Shown here one piece after another: positions 52,345 through 64,000 of a DNA stretch of 64,000 nt. Origin of the DNA: Cardiocondyla obscurior (taxonomy: Eukaryota; Arthropoda; Insecta; Hymenoptera; Formicidae). Location: NCBI RefSeq assembly GCF_019399895.1, contig NC_091869.1, positions 5,766,001 through 5,830,000 on the forward strand. Direction: 5' to 3'. Each line of letters opens with the position of its first letter. The first letter of the stretch is position 1. Below the pieces are notes generated by a model, which ran no database searches, had not been told where the DNA came from, and worked only from the letters and a program-made list of their open reading frames with translations. A program made the position numbers and the translations under genes.

Positions 52345-52707
52345 TAATTTTATTTCGGCGGCCGTGACCGACTGGCCAAGAGTTTCTGACGACCGATGAC
52401 CGAGGGTATCCCTGCCTCCGCGCTAGTTCGTCGTCTCGTCGGCAGTGGTCACGGCGGTCGCGAGCTTCGCTGATAAACAGCCGCACAGTGCCGCACAGTA
52501 CACGCCACAAAGAGTCACACGAGCTGACGCGAGCCGTCGCGAGCGAAGCGAGCCAGTGTCTCCGGTGTGCAATTCTCACGTGTGCTCTCGCGTGGTTTCC
52601 GGTTGTCGTTCTGCGTGCCACGATCAACGTGCATTCCGGTCGACTGCTGACCGTCTGGAACTCGGAGGGCAGTTAGGGCGTGTTTCATCTCCATCGCGAA
52701 GCAGCAG
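52345..52707 (+). promoter_or_regulatory. GC-rich promoter and untranslated first exon of Adat3
   Basis: The composition jumps to GC- and CpG-rich here, typical of a housekeeping promoter. The segment ends at a strong donor (GCAG/GTAAGG, intron from 52708). The next good acceptor is TTTTCAG at 54673, eight bases before the Adat3 ATG. The transcription start is not defined, and further GC-rich DNA to about 53170 belongs to the intron. Open frames on both strands are attributed to composition. Confidence 0.5.
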
Positions 52708-54673
52708 GTAAGGCCTTCTCGAGCGCCGAGTGCGCATGGTGAGCACGTGGAGCGTCGCGACGCCGACGCGACGGCGTCTGCGAGCGTCGGCCAAGCCCGA
52801 CGACGTCACTCCGACGTTTTGTGACCCAAGGCCGCGTCCGGTCGGTCCGGAGATTTCCCGCTCGCGTTCGAACGGCGGCCTCGTTCTCGCCGTGGCCGAG
52901 GGGAAGGGCGTCGCGAGGGGGGGAACCTTCAATTTTTCCTCTGGAAAATTTTGCGGCGGCGCGGCGGAGGCTTCGCTCGCTTGCCGCCCGTTTTCCGATT
53001 ACATAAGGATCACGCTTCACGAATGTGCGATTGCGGGACGCCATCTTGCACGGGCGGTGCGAGTCGTGCGGGAATTTGAATGCGCTGCGTCTGCAGAAAC
53101 GACCGACTCGACGTGCCGCTCGATCCGCACGGCGGAAGTAAAAAGAGAAAGATTTTGTAAATAATCTGCGGGTTTTTTTTTAAGCGAAGCGGGAGGAAGG
53201 CAAGCTGACATCGCGTCTGCGATTTATGCTTTCTTTTTAGTTTGTCGAAAACGACGAGTCTTCGTCTCTCTGAATTGAGGTTAGTTCCTTTTTCGTGACT
53301 TACTTTTGGGCCTCGGGGGGACTATCTTAATAGCACCGTGACAAGTTGAATCCATGCTCGCCGCGCTAATCGCAGAAAAAACACGGCGTAATCGAAAAAT
53401 TCCTGTAAACATAAAACAGATTAGATTATAAACCGATAACGAACGTCTTTTTATTGCATGCGATATAGGAGACTGTTGCGGAGATCCAGAAAGCGAATCT
53501 GGATGATAAATCAAAGCCCAGGTGATTTTATACGCAAGAATGTTAAAATATAACAATTGAAAAAGAAAATAAAACAGAAAAAAAACAAAAAAACAAAAGA
53601 CTTGAGTCTCGAAGACGTGAGTAGCATATTAAAGTACCTTAACAAGTTCTAATTCACATAAACTGTTTGTTGAAACAATGTTAACAATTAAGTTGAAAAG
53701 AGACTATATTTTTGGCTTCTCTCTTCCTTTAGTTACCTCCTTGAGCCTCCTCCTTTGAGCTTCTTCCTCCAGTTGGATAACACTTCTTGGAACCTGAAGT
53801 TTTTCAAGTTTTTACCTCAAAATACCTCTGGGATATAGAAGATGAGTGATTATCTATCTATCTAGGCTATCAGACGGCTGATATATCATGCAAAGTAATT
53901 TTCCAGTGGAGACCGGCACCCGTATGTATCCACAGATACTCTATGTTCTCGGAAAACAGATATTTTGCGTAGGAATTTGTGATTTCGCGGTATTATCTAT
54001 CAACCATGCAACGCATATCTTTACTGCGGCTCTGCAGGTTCTTGCATAGAACAAGTTACACAACGTAAGACCTTTGCATAGGAATTTATTTACGCGAAGA
54101 GGGGAAAAAATATTGCAAATTAATAGGCGGTTACGGCCGTGTTATTAATTTATATTATTTTTCTCTCAATCTCTGACGTGCATTCGTGATATTATGAAGC
54201 ATTTCGCGCCCCTCAGTATTTCACGCGTCTCGCGCGTGTGAAAAATACACCTGCTGGTATTTTCAAGAATATTTACACGAGGATCAAAGATTTTCGTCGA
54301 CGGAGATACCACCGCCTAGATGTAATAAACTGCGCTATCTTCGGCAATTAAGCGCTTACGACTGCGTCAAGACATCGCTTACGCACAGTTCAAATTAAAG
54401 GAAACTTTACTTCGAACTTCGGACTTTTTAACGCGATTGTCTCGTTTATTTCCCGCGTGGACGGCGATATTATACAATTGCGTCTAACGCCGACAATCGA
54501 TCCGACCGTGGCCCAACTTGACAGCAATTTAGAATCGCTTTTGTTCCTCTGTGAAAAGATATCCCGAATGTAACGCTGATCACGATTAATATTTAGCCGG
54601 CGCCAGCTTGCTTTCGCCGAAATATCACCGCCAAAAAGCCCACAGACGATAAGTGAAGGCGGCGTCTTTTCAG
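52708..54673 (+). other. Leader intron of Adat3
   Basis: Bounded by GTAAGG and TTTTCAG. The first 450 bases are GC-rich and may hold regulatory sites; the rest is AT-rich. Open frames here lack splice sites and protein character. Confidence 0.45.
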
Positions 54674-54681
54674 GGCGGAAG

Positions 54682-55902
54682 ATGACGTCGAAAAATGTCA
54701 AGGCGCGCAAGACGGAGACATCAGCTAGAAGCTGGACGGCAAAACCGATCCTGGGATCGGATTTCACGGAGGTTCCACCGCTGCAAGAAGTCTACGTCGG
54801 CGTTTTGAAGCAGCGGCAAGATTCCTCCGCCGCAATCAAGAGCATATCTACCATTCTGCCGGGATTTGCTCATCTCAAGCGTTGCTCCAAGGGGAAACTG
54901 CTTCTGGCTCCGCTTTACTCGGATGACGTTCCTCTTGACGAAGCTCAGCTTAAATCCCAGCTGAAGGAGAAAGGATTTGATCTCTTCTTGTTGGAAGAAA
55001 ACTTTCAGGTGACGAAAGTGCCGGCTAAGGCGCCTCGAACGAAGTTACAGGCCAGCGAGGCTTCGAAGACCTGGCCAGTGAACTTTCATCCCGATCAGAT
55101 GGTGGAAAGTCTGATCGACGGTTCGGTTTTCGACGAGGGCTGCTTGGACGCGATCGAACGAGTCATGGCGCTGGTAATAGAGGCCGCAAAACTGGAGGCG
55201 GTTGGCGACGAACGTTGCACTGGCGCGGCAGCGATCGTCGATCCCGAAGACGGAAGGATCTTAGCGGTAGCTGCCGCGAGAATCGACAAGCATCCCATGT
55301 GGCATGCCGCCATGCTGGCGGTGGATCTGGTTGCCAGGCTTCACGGAGGAGGTGCGTGGAAACTGATCGACGAAAAGAGCAATGAAGCTAAGGGACGAAC
55401 GCAATACACGTTCGATGACGAAGAGACGGAATCTGTTGAGAACCGAGGCTTGGAGAGACTTAGAAGTATCAAGAGAAGATACGAGGAGGAAACGCCACTC
55501 TGTTATCCGGTGTCTTTAGCGTCGCTTCAGCTTCCGACCCAAACGTCCTTTGAGGCGCAAGTCGCGCGGAAAGGGCGAAAAGATAACGGCGCCAGGACGG
55601 AGAGCCCGAAGAGAGGAGAGAACGATAATAGCGCGAAAAAATCCGGACCATACCTCTGCACGGGTTACTGGGCATTTTTGCTGACAGAACCGTGTTCCCT
55701 GTGCGCCATGGCGTTGCTGCACTCGAGAATCGCCCGGATTTTTTACGGCACGGCCAACCGAGACGCCGGGGTTCTAGGCTCCAAGGCGATTTTGCATACA
55801 TTGCCCGGATTGAACCATCGATATCGAGTCTGGAGCGGAATTCTGGAGCAAGAGTGTCAACAAGCAGTGGAAACCATCAATACTCGTAGAAATCGCGGCT
55901 GA
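54682..55902 (+). CDS. Adat3: tRNA-specific adenosine deaminase subunit ADAT3
   Basis: Single coding exon of 406 residues, starting at the first ATG after the leader acceptor. ADAT3 pairs with ADAT2 to convert adenosine to inosine at wobble position 34 of tRNAs. An N-terminal region (EVYVGVLKQRQ, FAHLKRC) precedes the C-terminal deaminase fold. Zinc ligands are H208 in HPMWHAAM and C338/C341 in EPCSLCAM. The catalytic glutamate expected two residues after the zinc histidine is alanine, in keeping with ADAT3 being the non-catalytic partner (usually valine there). About 130 residues separate the histidine from the PCxxC motif, because of a hydrophilic, charged insertion (about residues 235-325). 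The C-terminal HRYRVW segment is typical of the family. The call rests on motif order and overall similarity. Confidence 0.92.
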   Translation: MTSKNVKARKTETSARSWTAKPILGSDFTEVPPLQEVYVGVLKQRQDSSAAIKSISTILPGFAHLKRCSKGKLLLAPLYSDDVPLDEAQLKSQLKEKGFDLFLLEENFQVTKVPAKAPRTKLQASEASKTWPVNFHPDQMVESLIDGSVFDEGCLDAIERVMALVIEAAKLEAVGDERCTGAAAIVDPEDGRILAVAAARIDKHPMWHAAMLAVDLVARLHGGGAWKLIDEKSNEAKGRTQYTFDDEETESVENRGLERLRSIKRRYEEETPLCYPVSLASLQLPTQTSFEAQVARKGRKDNGARTESPKRGENDNSAKKSGPYLCTGYWAFLLTEPCSLCAMALLHSRIARIFYGTANRDAGVLGSKAILHTLPGLNHRYRVWSGILEQECQQAVETINTRRNRG

Positions 55903-56156
55903 ATAGTGGTTCCATTGCGAAAGGTAGTCGTTTTAAGCAGCAACAAGCATTTTCAGGCGCCACAGTCTTAAAAAAATAACGGGAAATTAATGCACAGCCG
56001 GACAAAATGAAAGGACATAGCTCAGGATTTAGTTATTGATATCTTCTGCTTTTTTTAATAACTTCTCACATGTTATTTATACGTTATAGAGATATTTTTT
56101 GATACGTTATCTCTTGCATAACACATCGTGCATTTTCTCACCTGATATTGCAAAGT

Positions 56157-56162
56157 AATAAA
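56157..56162 (+). terminator. Polyadenylation signal AATAAA of Adat3
   Basis: A canonical AATAAA about 255 bases after the stop codon, in AT-rich sequence, is the first good candidate end of the Adat3 transcript. Confidence 0.45.
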
Positions 56163-58999
56163 TCCATTCTAGTGAAAAAAGCGTAGTCGTAACATTCATC
56201 GACACAATTGTCTAACTTAATACATGTTACAGAATTTCTTTTGCGATATCACTTCGAGAACGGAAAAAAAAAACATATAGTATTTAAAACGTTTTGTGGA
56301 AAATTTTATTAAGAAAGTGAATTATTTGTACATTTATTAACGATAAATTATTTCTCGATCACCGCGCAACTTAGATACTTGCATACTGCAACCGGTTTTA
56401 TCATTTCAATCGAAGGCGACACGGCGCAAAAGACTGCACATGGCACGAACGTGCGTTCAGCCATAATGGGTCTCGATATATGCGTGGCCTTGGCGGCGTG
56501 CATGTGCGTCTGCATCTTGGTGTGCACGGCGAATTAACACTTGTGTTTGTTGGCACATACGGCCTGACGTTCGATCGTTCCCCGAAGATTGTCAAAATCA
56601 TATCTACGTTCTTTTTTTTTTTTTTTTTTATCTTTTCTTTTCGGCACAAATAGGACCTGAATTATTTCTGTACGAGACACCGTGGCCTGTTTAGAGAACT
56701 TGACTCGAATTGCTACTAATAATTGGACTATTGTATTTGTCGATTAATTTGTTACACGCAACGTAATGACAACAGGTTTGAGTGCCGCGCTTTAGCATAG
56801 AGCAATTAATTTCGCGCGCATAATTGTAAATCACCGACGTGATTTATGCGCTTTGCGCTTCGTGACGACGACTCGCTTAATTTGCTTAAAAAGGAGCAAA
56901 TAATCATGTTTCGCTGCGACAATAATATACAATCTTATTTGTCGGTTATTCTTTATTTGATTTTTTTCTTTTTTCGCACGGATTGCTCAGACACGTCCGC
57001 CACAATTATCTCCCGGCGAGAGATGCTGATAATGAGCGAAAATCGACGACGAATTTGCGAACATGCCTTGTAACGTATTGCCAAAGCACCTGGCGTAATG
57101 ACACGTTGTAATGTGTAGTTTTATTTACACGTCGCCGAAATTTGGCAGATTTGACGAATGTTGCCGTCCAACTTAATCGCGTACAGCTCACGATTGATAA
57201 TACAGTTTAATGACACCTGCGGGCACACGACGCAGTCTGTAGAAAATGATAATAATTAAAAGACATTTGTTTAATGTCGTTATATCAGCAACTAGCATGC
57301 AGCGCGTTTTACACATTCCTATAAATGGATATTACGCATTTTTTAATCGACGACGCCAAGTAGAGATAGTTTGAATAATGATGTATGTTATGACAGTACC
57401 ATTATATTTTAGTCGCATGCACAAGTGACGTATAATCGAGCATTATTTTATCTTAGCTTAAAAATATTAATAATTAAAAATAAAAAGTGATCTTTTGTTC
57501 TCATTATTAGTTTCTAATATTAAATATTAAGAAAGAAATTCTGTTTGTGTAACAGCTTGCTAATATTTCACGCCAAATATCTAGGATTTTGATCATTTTT
57601 TGTATTTAAATTGGCAATTTTCGAAATTAAATAAATTTTCCGTACTTTTTATATAAAATAAAAAATTATGGTGCTCATAACGTACCGCTTTGTTTGCTGC
57701 GAACCGAAATCGTGACTCATTATGATAAGCTCGGACGAGCTGAAGCGATTGTGGTCGTTGATCTAGAAGAAATACGGATGCAAAGTACAAGGCAACATTA
57801 TACAACGAAATAAGTATTAATAGGTGGCTGATTAAAAAAATAGCTGTTAGGTTTTATTTTTTGTTAACATTATTGAGTGATTATTATTTTATTAATTTGC
57901 AGTTTTTACATTGCAGATATTCTAGTGTGAATTTTATACGCTAAATGAGATTCTAAGATGTTACAAGTGAAGCGTATCTTGATGCTGTGGGTTCTGAAGA
58001 ACCGTATTATTTTGTATGATTACATGATTGAGATAAGACGCTACCTCCAGTACATCGCTTTACGGAAAACGCGAAAACTGTGCCACACTAATGGAGATAA
58101 TCATCATTTTCTACAAAAGATTTGCAGAATCGAGATTTTCTTTCCTTTGTAGTAAGCGAGCGCTTCGCGTTCTAGGAATTATTTGAGTCGCCACGAAGCG
58201 GAAAGTGAGTACGCGATGGTGACCCTGCGGATTGACATCGATCAACGAAACTACAGCTGATCCATTCCGAAGCGGAGTTGCTCGATTGTAAATGAAAAGA
58301 AGAGAGAGTGGTGCGAGAGAGGTGGACGTGATGCAAACGTCGCGAGCTACGGATATAAGACGGGAAAGGCAATGCCATGTTTATTTAACAATCGGCGAAG
58401 AGAATTGCCGAGGAACGACGAGCGACAATTTTACAGAAAGTATTACGCGGTTCTTATGCGCGAGTGTGTGTGAAAAAGCTTGGAAGAGTGTGCTCCATAT
58501 CACGCATATGGCATATTACGTTAATTTAAAATGTAGCGTACAACGAAAGTTGTGTCAAGAGCGATACAAATGAATACTTATGTAAGCTCCTTAGTCAAGC
58601 TTGTTTCACTATCAATAGTGAGGTCATGAACATCGTTGTCGCTTTTCTTGTTTCAGACTTCTTCCGTCAAGTCGGTGCTGTAACTTGCCGAGGAAAGAGC
58701 ACACGGGCCGGAGTAGTTCGCGGTAAATTGAGAAAGATAAAACACGCACGACAAACAGCGCGAGATTCTCTCGGCAAACAGAACGCGGTCCGAGCAGAAG
58801 CTGCGGCCGGAAAGCAACGTCAGGAGACACTCTTTGAACAGCCCGGCACGTGGCAGGCGCTGACAGACACATCGGCACCGGCGCCGTGACGTTCAGAGGC
58901 GGGACAAAAGAGATTCGAGAAGCGGGAATTGCCTTCCTCCGGATAGCCGCGTAGAAGGAGGAGCCTTCGAGGTCGTGCCGTGCGAAAAGCTACGATATC
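56163..58999. other. Spacer downstream of Adat3
   Basis: Nothing with splice or protein support on either strand. A poly-T run lies at about 56612-56629. The block 58160-58900 is less AT-rich and has a possible acceptor (TTGTTTCAG near 58656), so it might contain an early leader exon of the next gene. Confidence 0.35.
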
Positions 59000-61489
59000 A
59001 GAGATAACGTTTCGAAACTAATTAATCCGCGTGGCAAACAGGCTTGTCGCTCTCACGGCGTGTCTGTCGGAACGGCACTGGCAGTCGTCGTCGTCTGCTA
59101 CCAGTCGCAAACTACGTCGGTTTATAAACTATTACGGCTGACGCGTCATCGAACGTCTTACATCGGAGAACATTCGTAGACAGCCGCGAGAATTGCTAGT
59201 GTTTTCGGCAACGAAATACGTAACTTATATTTCGCATTTCTTTTGTAATAGCATTGAGACTAAGATAAGTAGCATCTTCGATGACGTGTTAGCTGATAAC
59301 TGATAAGTACAAATAAGCTACTGGGAGCTGCTCCCCTTCGAACCGCGCTCTGCACCAGATAAGTCAAAGGCTGAGCGTTTTTGAGGTAAATTGACGGACA
59401 AGCCGAAACCTGCAACTGGTAGATTTAAAATTTAATTTCATCGCAACGCAACGAGGAGTACTGATCTTCAGGTGGCAAACTGCGAATTTACAAGACGACG
59501 TGATCAGCGCGAGACAACGCTAGAGGATAAAGGAAACGCGTCTCGTTGATCAGCGCTGAGTGGCTCCAATTGAGAGTCGACCCTCAAGAGTGGAGTCTAT
59601 TGGCCAAGCTGTTAATTCCTTGAAGCACGATTGTAGTGGATCACCCAGTGGACATTCCAGAGTTTGTGTCGGGAGCGTAAGGCAATCTATTGACCACCGT
59701 CTTGCCAGCCGGACTTCTTTTCTCACGAAAGTTTCCGAACTCTGTATCTCGTTTAGAAAGGAAGAACTTAATCGCCCGTCGATTTTTTGTGACGAGCGTA
59801 TCGAACAGTTCGGAAGAGCAAGGAGGAAAACATTCGATAGACTTGAATCAGCGAGATCAAGAAGTCATCTTCGTCGGTGGTGATTAAGTCTTGAAACAAC
59901 GGAACACTTATGAACAGAATTGCAAAGTGCTTCTCGGTATTATCTTGAGGATTCACGTGGAATATTGTGACCACACTCAGGATCACCGACGACTGAATGG
60001 CCCATATTTATTGGCTATTACTCTTTGAAAGACTCTGGTAGTGTCCTTTCGCGCGACAACACGGCAAGAACGCAATATTGAACAAGAGAACAGCGCGAAT
60101 ATCGCAGAAAGGGTTGAACCCCTTTGGTCCCAGCAGCTTTTACCTCGTAGAATTTTTTTGGGAGAATCCGAACTCCCTCTCACCACACGGAAGATTTCGA
60201 GCGTGGTAGACGAAACTACAGCCTTTGCTGACGTCATCTACGAGAAGCCTCGTTCAACCTCTTCGGACTAGATTCTTTTTTCAGACGGCACCATGGAGCA
60301 GAGGATCACGAAAATGTGGTGATAAAGGTCGGGCGGAGGCCTCCAATACCTAAGACACTATCCAGTGTGTGAGCCATAGTCGTTAGAAATCAATTGAAGC
60401 GTCGTGCCTGCCCAAGAATTTGGGCATATCTGAAGATTGGAGTCTCAAGTTTTGCGAAAAGCAGCTTTCTTTCGACAAGGATGTCTTATTTTTAACGCCG
60501 AAACGACAACATTAACGGCGGTACAGCTGATCTGATCTAAAGAGGCCTTACAAAAAAAGTTTCAAAACAAGTTGATTTCTCGTAGCCACGAGATCTTGAT
60601 AAGATAATTAAGGTATGTCATACCTGTCTACATCGGGAGTGTTTCTGGACCTGCAGAACTGACGATCTCTTCTTCGTTACAAAGACGTTTTACTTTGAAC
60701 GATTCTGATTTGCGGTGGAGGAGACATCAAGGAACCAACATCAAACGTTGAAACATTTAGAAGAAGGTTTGCACAAGTTGTAATATTAAAAAATGTACAT
60801 TAATTTTATATGAAAAGAGTTTTAAGAAAAAAAAGAAAAAAAAAACTGCCGTTACGAAATGATACAATTCGTAGAATATTATTTTACAACAAATCAAAAT
60901 TGCTTTGTTATGTAAGAGGGAATTTAATTGCAGTTATGAAACGTCATGCATTATCTATTAACTCTTAAAAGCATGAAACAATTAGAGATTATTATACGCA
61001 AAAGATCGATTATCGCGGAACCGCTTCACGCTTTTGCGTTACTTATAATTTCAATTAATGTCAAGCAGTAGCAAACTATTCTCAGAAATAGCTACAGACT
61101 TTGCATTACTTAAAACATTTTACGAATGTAATAAATACGTTTTCATTAATCACGGAACATAGAAGTAATGATTAATGAAAATAAACATCGATCGATCAAA
61201 TGACTAATCAATGTGGATTATATTGAATGAGATGAATTTACGTTAAATATTCGTTAAAACGCTATAAGGATTTAAAGAAATAATTTTAAAATGATACATC
61301 TTGTAAAAATTATTACATCCTTATGGTTTTTGTGAAAATTCTTTTTATTTGTACATTATTAATTATTAATCTTGGTATTTTATTCACGTACTGTTAAAAA
61401 TTATATGTTATTTGCTGTAACAATTTATTTTGAGAAAAACCACGTCGAGTGTCTTCTTTTTTTTCTAATAAAATGTTTTCGATTTGCAG
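59000..61489 (+). other. Probable untranslated leader exon and intron of the last gene
   Basis: From about 59000 to 60612 the base composition is balanced, unlike the AT-rich flanks, and the block ends at a strong donor ATTAAG/GTATGT (intron from 60613). The next acceptor, GATTTGCAG, is at 61489. No frame is convincingly coding, so it is read as a long 5' untranslated exon. A transcription start is not identifiable. Confidence 0.35.
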
Positions 61490-62266
61490 GAGAAGGTTTC
61501 CCGCCGAAACGGCAGCAGAGCTTTGACACAACTAGGAACAAGATGCGTTGCAGCCAAGGTGTGGCGATGGTATTCGAGGACGCGTTCGTCGTCTTTTCGC
61601 GTTTTTTGTCCCTGAAGTCGCGAGGCTGCGCACTCTTGGAAACACACCGGCAACGTGAGACCACCGGCATCAAAAAATTGTATAATAGTTTCTTCGTGAT
61701 GTTCTAAGAGTGGGTGGATTGGAACACGTACTCGGCCCAGATAACCACCGGCGGTCGGGTGATGCACCGTGCGTTTCCGGGCACATCGAACACCTGGACC
61801 AAGGAGTGCCCGCAGGGTGGACGTGCAGCACGATCTGCAACAGGCACGACGAGCACACGCGGTGGAATTAAGTGACTTGAAATCACCGCCGAAAATGAGG
61901 ATCACCAATCCAGTGATTTGAGATCAGCGTGAGCTTGTCGCCTCTTACAGATTTGCCATTATTGAGGAACAAAAGCCATGAAATTTATTTTCGCATATAC
62001 ATATATAGCGTGTAAAATTGTAAAGTTGTAAATCGTGAGTTAACAAGTTGCCTTCGTCTTTACGTCCTTGAAGAAAGTAATCTTTTGGCGCTGGAGATTC
62101 GATACTTGCCGACGCAGTCTTTTGAAGGGCAATACATTGTAGATCTGACACTCAGGATTAGTATATAGATATTCATGCTGTCTGGAAATTGCCTCAGATA
62201 GAATCGTTAGTGTCACATAGATTGTAGACATTTAATCTGACCACGTGTGCTCGGAGAAGCTGCTGA
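61490..62266 (+). promoter_or_regulatory. 5' leader with upstream open reading frame
   Basis: If the exon beginning at 61490 runs unspliced to the coding start, it forms about 780 bases of leader. It contains an ATG at 61543 opening a 54-codon upstream frame that ends at 61707, before the main ATG at 62267. Such a frame would be expected to lower translation of the main product. Another acceptor-like CTCTTACAG near 61949 could shorten the leader and skip it. Confidence 0.35.
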
Positions 62267-62875
62267 ATGGAGCTGCAACTCATGATGGACAGCGGCGCAG
62301 AGACTTTACACGGAACGATGTGGTTCTCCAACACATCCCCGTCATACGAACAATTATCACCGGTTCGTCCAAACAGGTGCGACATTGCAGCCGCCTCTCA
62401 ACAGGTACGTGGAATAAATTATCTGTTTCGTTTGTCAGATTCATTCTAATAAATTATGCATACTTCGTTAAACTGCATACTTTACATTGTTTGTATTTCT
62501 ACTTTTTTCTCATTATTTTTCTTATACATTGTTTCCTATAATTCATCAATTTTAAAAGCAGCATTTTTTTTGCTGTAAAAAAAACTTTTTTAATTCTAGT
62601 TTCGTTTTACGTGATTACATTCTGAATATACTAATGCAAAATTTTATTGCAGACCGCAACAGGATATCACAGTCCGCCAAATTCTTTATGGCAAGATAAA
62701 AACAACTCGCCAAAAAACTCATCGATCGGCGATCAGATGCATTTGAATGGTGGCTCACCGCAGCTTTCATCTTCCGGATCACCTCCGAATTGTGAGCAGA
62801 ACAATTTGAAACGCCGTTCCACAGAACCGTTGCAGCATATCACGGAACTTGAAAAGAAGCATGTTAGAAGAGACG
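62267..62875 (+). CDS. N-terminus of a Ser/Pro-rich protein, continuing beyond the window
   Basis: Two exons in phase: 62267-62404 (46 codons, donor CAACAG/GTACGT) and 62653-62875 (acceptor TTATTGCAG, donor GACG/GTTAGT, one base left over). The 120 visible residues are hydrophilic and rich in Ser, Pro, Asn and Gln (YHSPPNSLWQDKNNSPKN), ending in a charged helical stretch (TELEKKHVRRD). This composition is common in N-terminal regulatory regions of transcription factors and signalling proteins. No domain is present yet and I do not recognise the protein. Within the first frame, ATGs at 62267, 62282 and 62285 are all possible starts; the first was used. Confidence 0.6.
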
Positions 62876-63751
62876 GTTAGTATAATTTATTTTCTTTTTA
62901 TCTACATATAATACAAACGATATTGTAATTGTTCTAAACAATGGATTATTATTATTTTAATTTACAGAAATTTTTATTTATTAAATTTAAAACGTAAATT
63001 TTAATTATATGCCTTTCTTAAACTTTTGCAGTATATTATCTGATGTGAATGGAATAAAAATGCAAGCTGCAATCTTGCTTTAAAATTTCTTTTTAATATT
63101 AAATGTCATTTTCTTTTGCAAGATATATTTGCATAGAGTATAAAGAATATATTGCTTTAAATGTGCAATGGCGTCAAGTTAATCGTTATTATCATGAAAC
63201 TGTAGATTTATCTTCTTAAAGGTCGCAACCAAACGACCTCTTGGACACTGTCGTAGCCACGAGTTTCACTTTGTTGTTTAGTACCGAGAGACTTTCTCCG
63301 TTAAGAATTGTCTACATTATATTTCCTGTACTTTAAACTTTTAAAAAATTAAACTTTTTTGTGATAAGTTCACTATCTCTTGATACAAGTTTATGAAAAG
63401 AACAATAGTCATTCTAGAAGTTCACTAATATTGCACTAAATTGTTTCTGCAGTAAAATTAAAAAAAAAATGTCTAATGAATAGTACCATAATTAATTTAT
63501 CCAATGAAATAGCACAACAATCTCGAGCAACTTAATATCACCGTTTAACTTTTGTACGCGGGAAGTTACTTGGAAAATCAACGAATACTGAAGATTGCTC
63601 GGGACTGCTGAGGCGATATTCGAATGTTGTTACTGTTAATTAACACCCAGCGATGACGTGTTATGTCGAATCGAGTGACGTTGCTTTGAAGAACTTGTCA
63701 AGACTGATCGGCGCACTTCTGTGCTCTATCTTCCTACGTCCGACGCCTTTT

Positions 63752-63765
63752 CGACCACGTGGTCG
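63752..63765. promoter_or_regulatory. 14-bp perfect palindrome with E-box core
   Basis: CGACCACGTGGTCG reads the same on both strands and contains the canonical E-box CACGTG, a bHLH dimer site class (Myc/Max, USF, Clock/Cycle). Flanking symmetry beyond the hexamer suggests a genuine dimer site; the factor cannot be told. Confidence 0.4.
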
Positions 63766-63825
63766 CTGATAACTCGTGTACACACATGCACGCAACATAT
63801 CACGCAGATATTAGCTTGTTCAAGC

Positions 63826-63905
63826 AAAGGAAGAGAGAGATAGAAGAAGGGAGAGAGAGTGAGAGAGAAAAAGAACTAAAGAGATAAAGAGAAAGAGAGA
63901 GAGAA
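63826..63905 (+). repeat. GA-rich purine tract
   Basis: About 80 bases almost purely of G and A with many GAGAG units. It may be simple sequence, or a set of sites for GAGA-type factors, which bind such tracts at insect promoters. Confidence 0.7.
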
Positions 63906-64000
63906 GTCTGATACCAGTTCGCCATACTGGCGGAACTTGGTGAAGGTATACGCACGTAGTTTTGGTGGTGTATTCCTGCCCGGGTACGATCTTCGTCACG

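Larger units (their letters stand above)
62876..64000 (+). other. Intron with a possible internal promoter at its end
   Basis: No further coding exon of the last gene is seen up to the window end. The first 700 bases are AT-rich. From about 63540 the composition becomes balanced, with CRE-like TGACGTG/TGACG boxes near 63655-63680, a CACGTG palindrome at 63752-63765 and a GA-rich tract. This cluster looks like a promoter or enhancer, perhaps for an internal isoform. Confidence 0.35.

Noticed and set aside
52730..53164. 144-codon GC-rich frame after the Adat3 leader exon
   Set aside because: It lies in the leader intron beside a CpG-rich promoter, lacks a recognised domain and has shadow frames on the minus strand.
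1..64000. CRISPR arrays, rRNA and bacterial operon signals
   Set aside because: No regularly spaced direct repeats or rRNA-like sequence were seen, and gene structure is clearly eukaryotic. No tRNA cloverleaf was recognised by eye, though a tRNA search tool was not available.

Overview
The window is nuclear DNA of an insect. Coding exons are split by short AT-rich GT-AG introns. Long AT-rich spacers carry poly-A/T tracts and an (AT)n microsatellite. Several proteins are insect types, including a Sanpodo-like Notch regulator and a receptor tyrosine phosphatase. AT-rich introns beside fairly CpG-rich exons suggest a hymenopteran, possibly an ant, but that is only an impression. I ran no database search. 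Exon joins below come from reading splice sites and codon phase by eye.

Layout. (1) 1070-9726 (+): a 14-exon gene whose phases close exactly, giving about 1769 residues. It has an N-terminal signal peptide, is very charged and rich in basic cleavage-type sites, and matches no family I know. Just past its TAG the same frame stays open for 80 codons, followed by frame-shifted coding-like DNA, as if the 3' end were decaying. (2) 10.2-22.7 kb: a long spacer with hairpins and signs of a spliced, apparently non-coding minus-strand transcript containing a duplicated exon end. (3) 22762-32136 (+): a four-pass membrane protein of the ENTREP/FAM189 type with a large histidine-rich N-terminus, a PPxY motif, an in-phase alternative first exon and two reading-frame problems in its C-terminal tail. 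(4) 34116-35180 (-): a second four-pass glycoprotein, single exon. (5) 39684-41829 (+): sanpodo, with NPxF (Numb-type) motifs and four C-terminal membrane segments. (6) 42531-51831 (+): a receptor protein tyrosine phosphatase of about 1971 residues in 32 exons. Its ectodomain combines a farnesoic-acid-methyltransferase-like domain, a MAM-like region, EGF modules and about six FN3 domains. (7) 52.3-55.9 kb (+): Adat3, the structural subunit of the tRNA wobble adenosine deaminase, with an untranslated first exon. (8) about 59-64 kb (+): long leader and first two coding exons of a Ser/Pro-rich protein that runs off the window.

Regions 3 to 5 put three unrelated-looking four-pass proteins side by side. 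Two belong to types linked to endocytic adaptor biology: ENTREP with Nedd4-family ligases and epsin, and Sanpodo with Numb and Notch. The giant secreted precursor in region 1 is the best candidate for something undescribed.
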